From: Methylophilaceae bacterium
GTDB lineage: Bacteria; Pseudomonadota; Gammaproteobacteria; Burkholderiales; Methylophilaceae
DNA length: 15,990 nt
Assembly: GCA_006844635.1 (NCBI GenBank)
Contig: SPJO01000064.1
Coordinates: 1 to 15,990, forward strand
Direction of reading: 5' to 3'
This document shows, in pieces, positions 13,800 to 15,990 of the stretch; position 1 is the stretch's first letter; every line of letters begins with the position of its first letter. The notes under the pieces were generated by a model. That model saw nothing but the letters and a program-made list of their open reading frames with translations. It had not been told where the DNA came from and ran no database searches. Made by a program: the position numbers and the translations under genes.

Positions 13800-15017
13800 A
13801 TGACAGCTAAACAAGTGGCATTAAGCCAATTATTTAAAACCGTAAGAACGGCAACGGTCAATATTTGCAACGGCCTTGCAAATGAAGACTTTGGCATTCA
13901 GCCAGCACCCGAGGTAAGCCCGCCAAAATGGCATCTTGGACATACCAGTTGGCTATTTGAGGAAGCTATTCTGGCGCCTTTTAAAACGGATTACAAACCG
14001 TTTAACCCGCACTACCAAACACTATTTAATTCCTACTATAAAGCGGTTGGTCCGCATACTTTGCAATCGAAACGAGGCGACCTATCGAGGCCAACCGTCG
14101 ATGAGGTCATGCAATACCGTGCGCATATTGATGCGGCCATGCACGCACTGCTTACCAGCAGTGCTTTATCTGACAACACATGCGCATTAATTGAAACAGC
14201 CATCCATCATGAGCAGCAGCATCAAGAGTTGCTGTATATGGACATCAAATACATCCTTGCTAGCAATGCCATTCCCACCACTTACCAAGCGTCAGCACCC
14301 ACCAGCGCACCGACTATTCAGACATCATGGGCGCACTTCGAAGAAGGGTTAGTCGACATTGGGGATACAGGTCATGCATTTGCATACGACAACGAACGTC
14401 CAACACACAAACATTACCTCTATCCGTTTGCCATTAACCAAGCGCTAGTCACTAATGGCGACTTCTTAGCATTCATAGAAAATCAAGGTTATCAGCAGGC
14501 ACAATACTGGTTAAGCCAGGGCTGGGATTGGGTCACAAAGCATCATATCCAACAACCACTTTATTGGCGTCTGATTGATGACCAATGGTATGAATACACG
14601 CTATACGGCCTACTGCCATTAGACCTTAACCAACCGCTTGTACATATTAGCTATTTCGAAGCAGATGCTTTTGCCAAATGGAAAGGACTGCGATTACCAA
14701 CAGAGCAAGAGCTTGAGGTTTTTTTAAACCGTACACAGTTAGAAGCAGGTAGCGACAGCTACCACCCTAACCATGCGCAAGCCGCTGAGCAAGTCTGGTG
14801 TTGGACAGCCAGCCAATACATGCCCTATCCACGGTACAAAGCTTTTGATGGCTTACTCAAAGAATACAATGGCAAATTTATGTGTAATCAATTTGTGTTG
14901 AGAGGCGGCTGCATCGTTACACCGCAAGGCCATTACCGGCACAGCTATCGCAACTTTTACTTACCAGAACAACGCTGGATGTTTTCAGGCATCCGCTTAG
15001 CAAAGGACATTACTTGA
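13800..15017 (+). CDS. egtB: Ergothioneine biosynthesis sulfoxide synthase EgtB
   Basis: A 405-residue non-haem iron enzyme. It joins the C2 of the imidazole of hercynine to a thiol (gamma-glutamylcysteine or cysteine) using O2, giving the sulfoxide intermediate of ergothioneine. The N-terminal DinB-like domain holds the iron-ligand pattern H48 (KWHLGHTSWLFEE) and H137-x3-H141-x-E143 (HHEQQHQEL). The C-terminal formylglycine-generating-enzyme-like (FGE-sulfatase) domain covers about 180-405, with VTNGDFLAFIENQGY, GLRLPTEQELEVF, VWCWTASQY and the closing RHSYRNFYLPEQRWMFSGIRLA. ATG at 13800 gives the family N-terminus; no clear Shine-Dalgarno is visible. It overlaps egtD by four bases. Which thiol is used cannot be decided by eye; no egtA, egtC or egtE is in the window. 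Confidence 0.95.
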   Translation: MTAKQVALSQLFKTVRTATVNICNGLANEDFGIQPAPEVSPPKWHLGHTSWLFEEAILAPFKTDYKPFNPHYQTLFNSYYKAVGPHTLQSKRGDLSRPTVDEVMQYRAHIDAAMHALLTSSALSDNTCALIETAIHHEQQHQELLYMDIKYILASNAIPTTYQASAPTSAPTIQTSWAHFEEGLVDIGDTGHAFAYDNERPTHKHYLYPFAINQALVTNGDFLAFIENQGYQQAQYWLSQGWDWVTKHHIQQPLYWRLIDDQWYEYTLYGLLPLDLNQPLVHISYFEADAFAKWKGLRLPTEQELEVFLNRTQLEAGSDSYHPNHAQAAEQVWCWTASQYMPYPRYKAFDGLLKEYNGKFMCNQFVLRGGCIVTPQGHYRHSYRNFYLPEQRWMFSGIRLAKDIT

Positions 15018-15990
15018 AACTCACCAACCTCATCGAGAATGACCTAAGTAGTGAGCACCGTGCTGCGTTTTTGTCGGATGTGGTCAACGGCCTCAGTGCA
15101 CCGCAAAAATCGATTTCAGCTAAATATTTTTATGATGACCTTGGTAGCAAGCTCTTTCAAAAGATTTCTCAGCACCCAGATTATTACCCAACAAAAACTG
15201 AGTTCTCTATCTTAGAGGCAATCAGCGACATCCTTCCCACCATCATTCATGAATCAGAAATCGACATCATTGAATTAGGCGCTGGTGATGGACATAAAAG
15301 TGAGCGCATCATTAACGGATTTATCAAAGCTGGTTGTAAAGTAAACTTTTACCCTATCGACATTTCTGAACAGGCCATGCACCTCTTAGCAGACAATTTA
15401 AGTATCAGTGACGACTTGCATATTCATGGCATTGTCGCCGATTACTTACATGGCCTTAATCACCTAAAAATGCTATCTAGCAATAAAAAACTAGTCCTTT
15501 TTTTAGGTTCTAATATTGGCAACTTTAATAAAGTACAAACAAGTCAGTTTCTGACGATGTTGAGCAAATCTTTAAATGCCGAAGATTACACATTAATCGG
15601 TTTTGATTTAAAAAAAGACCCGGAATTACTTAACAAGGCGTATAACGATTCTGATGGGCTAACGAAAGCATTTAATTTAAACCTGCTAACAAGAATCAAC
15701 CGTGAGCTTGGTGGTCATTTTGACCTCACAACATTCAAGCATTACGGTTTTTATAATCCATACCGTGGCACAATGGAAAGCTACTTAATCTCATTAGCAG
15801 ATCAAGACATTCAATTAGAGGCTGCTAATCAAACATTTCATTTCAATCAATTTGAAGCCATACATTTAGAATATTCTCACAAATTCACAGCGTCTGGCAT
15901 AGGCAAACTAGCAGAACGAAATGGATTTAGTGTGACGCAACTTTTCTCAGATGAGAAAAACTATTTCGTCGATGCATTATGGCAAGTGAA
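15014..15990 (+). CDS. egtD: L-histidine N-alpha-methyltransferase EgtD (3' end cut by window), TTG start
   Basis: This enzyme trimethylates histidine to hercynine with three SAM, the first step of ergothioneine synthesis. 325 codons are visible and no stop is reached, but the family is usually about 320-330 residues and the last visible residues (FVDALWQV) resemble its end, so little is missing. Seen: KYFYDDLGSKLFQKISQHPDYYP (37-59), SAM motif I IIELGAGDGHKS (85-96), the acidic loop YPIDIS (113-118), ADY (142-144) and LFLGSNIGNF (162-171), all typical of EgtD. The start is taken as TTG at 15014, overlapping the egtB stop as TTGA, because no in-frame ATG or other plausible start precedes the conserved region. 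Expression should be coupled to egtB. Confidence 0.93.
   Translation, partial: MKLTNLIENDLSSEHRAAFLSDVVNGLSAPQKSISAKYFYDDLGSKLFQKISQHPDYYPTKTEFSILEAISDILPTIIHESEIDIIELGAGDGHKSERIINGFIKAGCKVNFYPIDISEQAMHLLADNLSISDDLHIHGIVADYLHGLNHLKMLSSNKKLVLFLGSNIGNFNKVQTSQFLTMLSKSLNAEDYTLIGFDLKKDPELLNKAYNDSDGLTKAFNLNLLTRINRELGGHFDLTTFKHYGFYNPYRGTMESYLISLADQDIQLEAANQTFHFNQFEAIHLEYSHKFTASGIGKLAERNGFSVTQLFSDEKNYFVDALWQV

Noticed and set aside
1..15990. CRISPR array
   Set aside because: No regularly spaced short direct repeats were seen.

Overview
The window is ordinary bacterial chromosome. It most likely comes from a Betaproteobacterium, probably a methylotroph of the Methylophilales (Methylotenera-like). That placement is an inference from overall protein style, moderate-to-low GC and gene content; there is no marker gene here that fixes it.

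Layout. (1) 1-3529, + strand: the end of an assimilatory nitrate/nitrite operon, nirB (3' part only), nirD and nasA, which reduces nitrate to nitrite to ammonium in the cytoplasm. (2) 3540-6650: a membrane-anchored protein with a degenerate class III cyclase domain (-), a small exported protein (+), and a two-gene minus-strand unit encoding a periplasmic trypsin-like protease with a TPR-like tail and a small membrane-anchored protein. This unit is preceded by a consensus-quality sigma-54 promoter. (3) 7030-9924: a DUF389 membrane protein (-), a CPA2-type cation/proton antiporter (+) and a DUF3820 protein (-). (4) 9990-12640: a patchwork of a DUF3617 exported protein, a small zinc-finger protein, tRNA-Val and tRNA-Asp, and at least four unannotated ~50-residue acidic ORFs. 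Three near-identical sigma-28 (FliA)-type promoters (TAAAGATT-N11-GCCGAT) and one sigma-54-type promoter lie in this stretch. Two sigma-28-type promoters precede small ORFs. The third precedes only ~90 nt ending in a textbook intrinsic terminator, which looks like a small RNA with a C-rich anti-Shine-Dalgarno segment. (5) 12642-13601: a PAS-GGDEF diguanylate cyclase with intact GGEEF and an I-site (-). (6) 13800-15990: egtB-egtD, ergothioneine biosynthesis, overlapping by 4 nt; egtD starts at TTG and runs off the window.

The most novel part is 10.5-12.6 kb. Small acidic proteins and a putative sRNA appear wired to the two alternative sigma factors classically used in flagellar hierarchies, next to a c-di-GMP synthase gene. 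No flagellar structural gene is visible, so the link to motility is inferred from promoter sequence alone.
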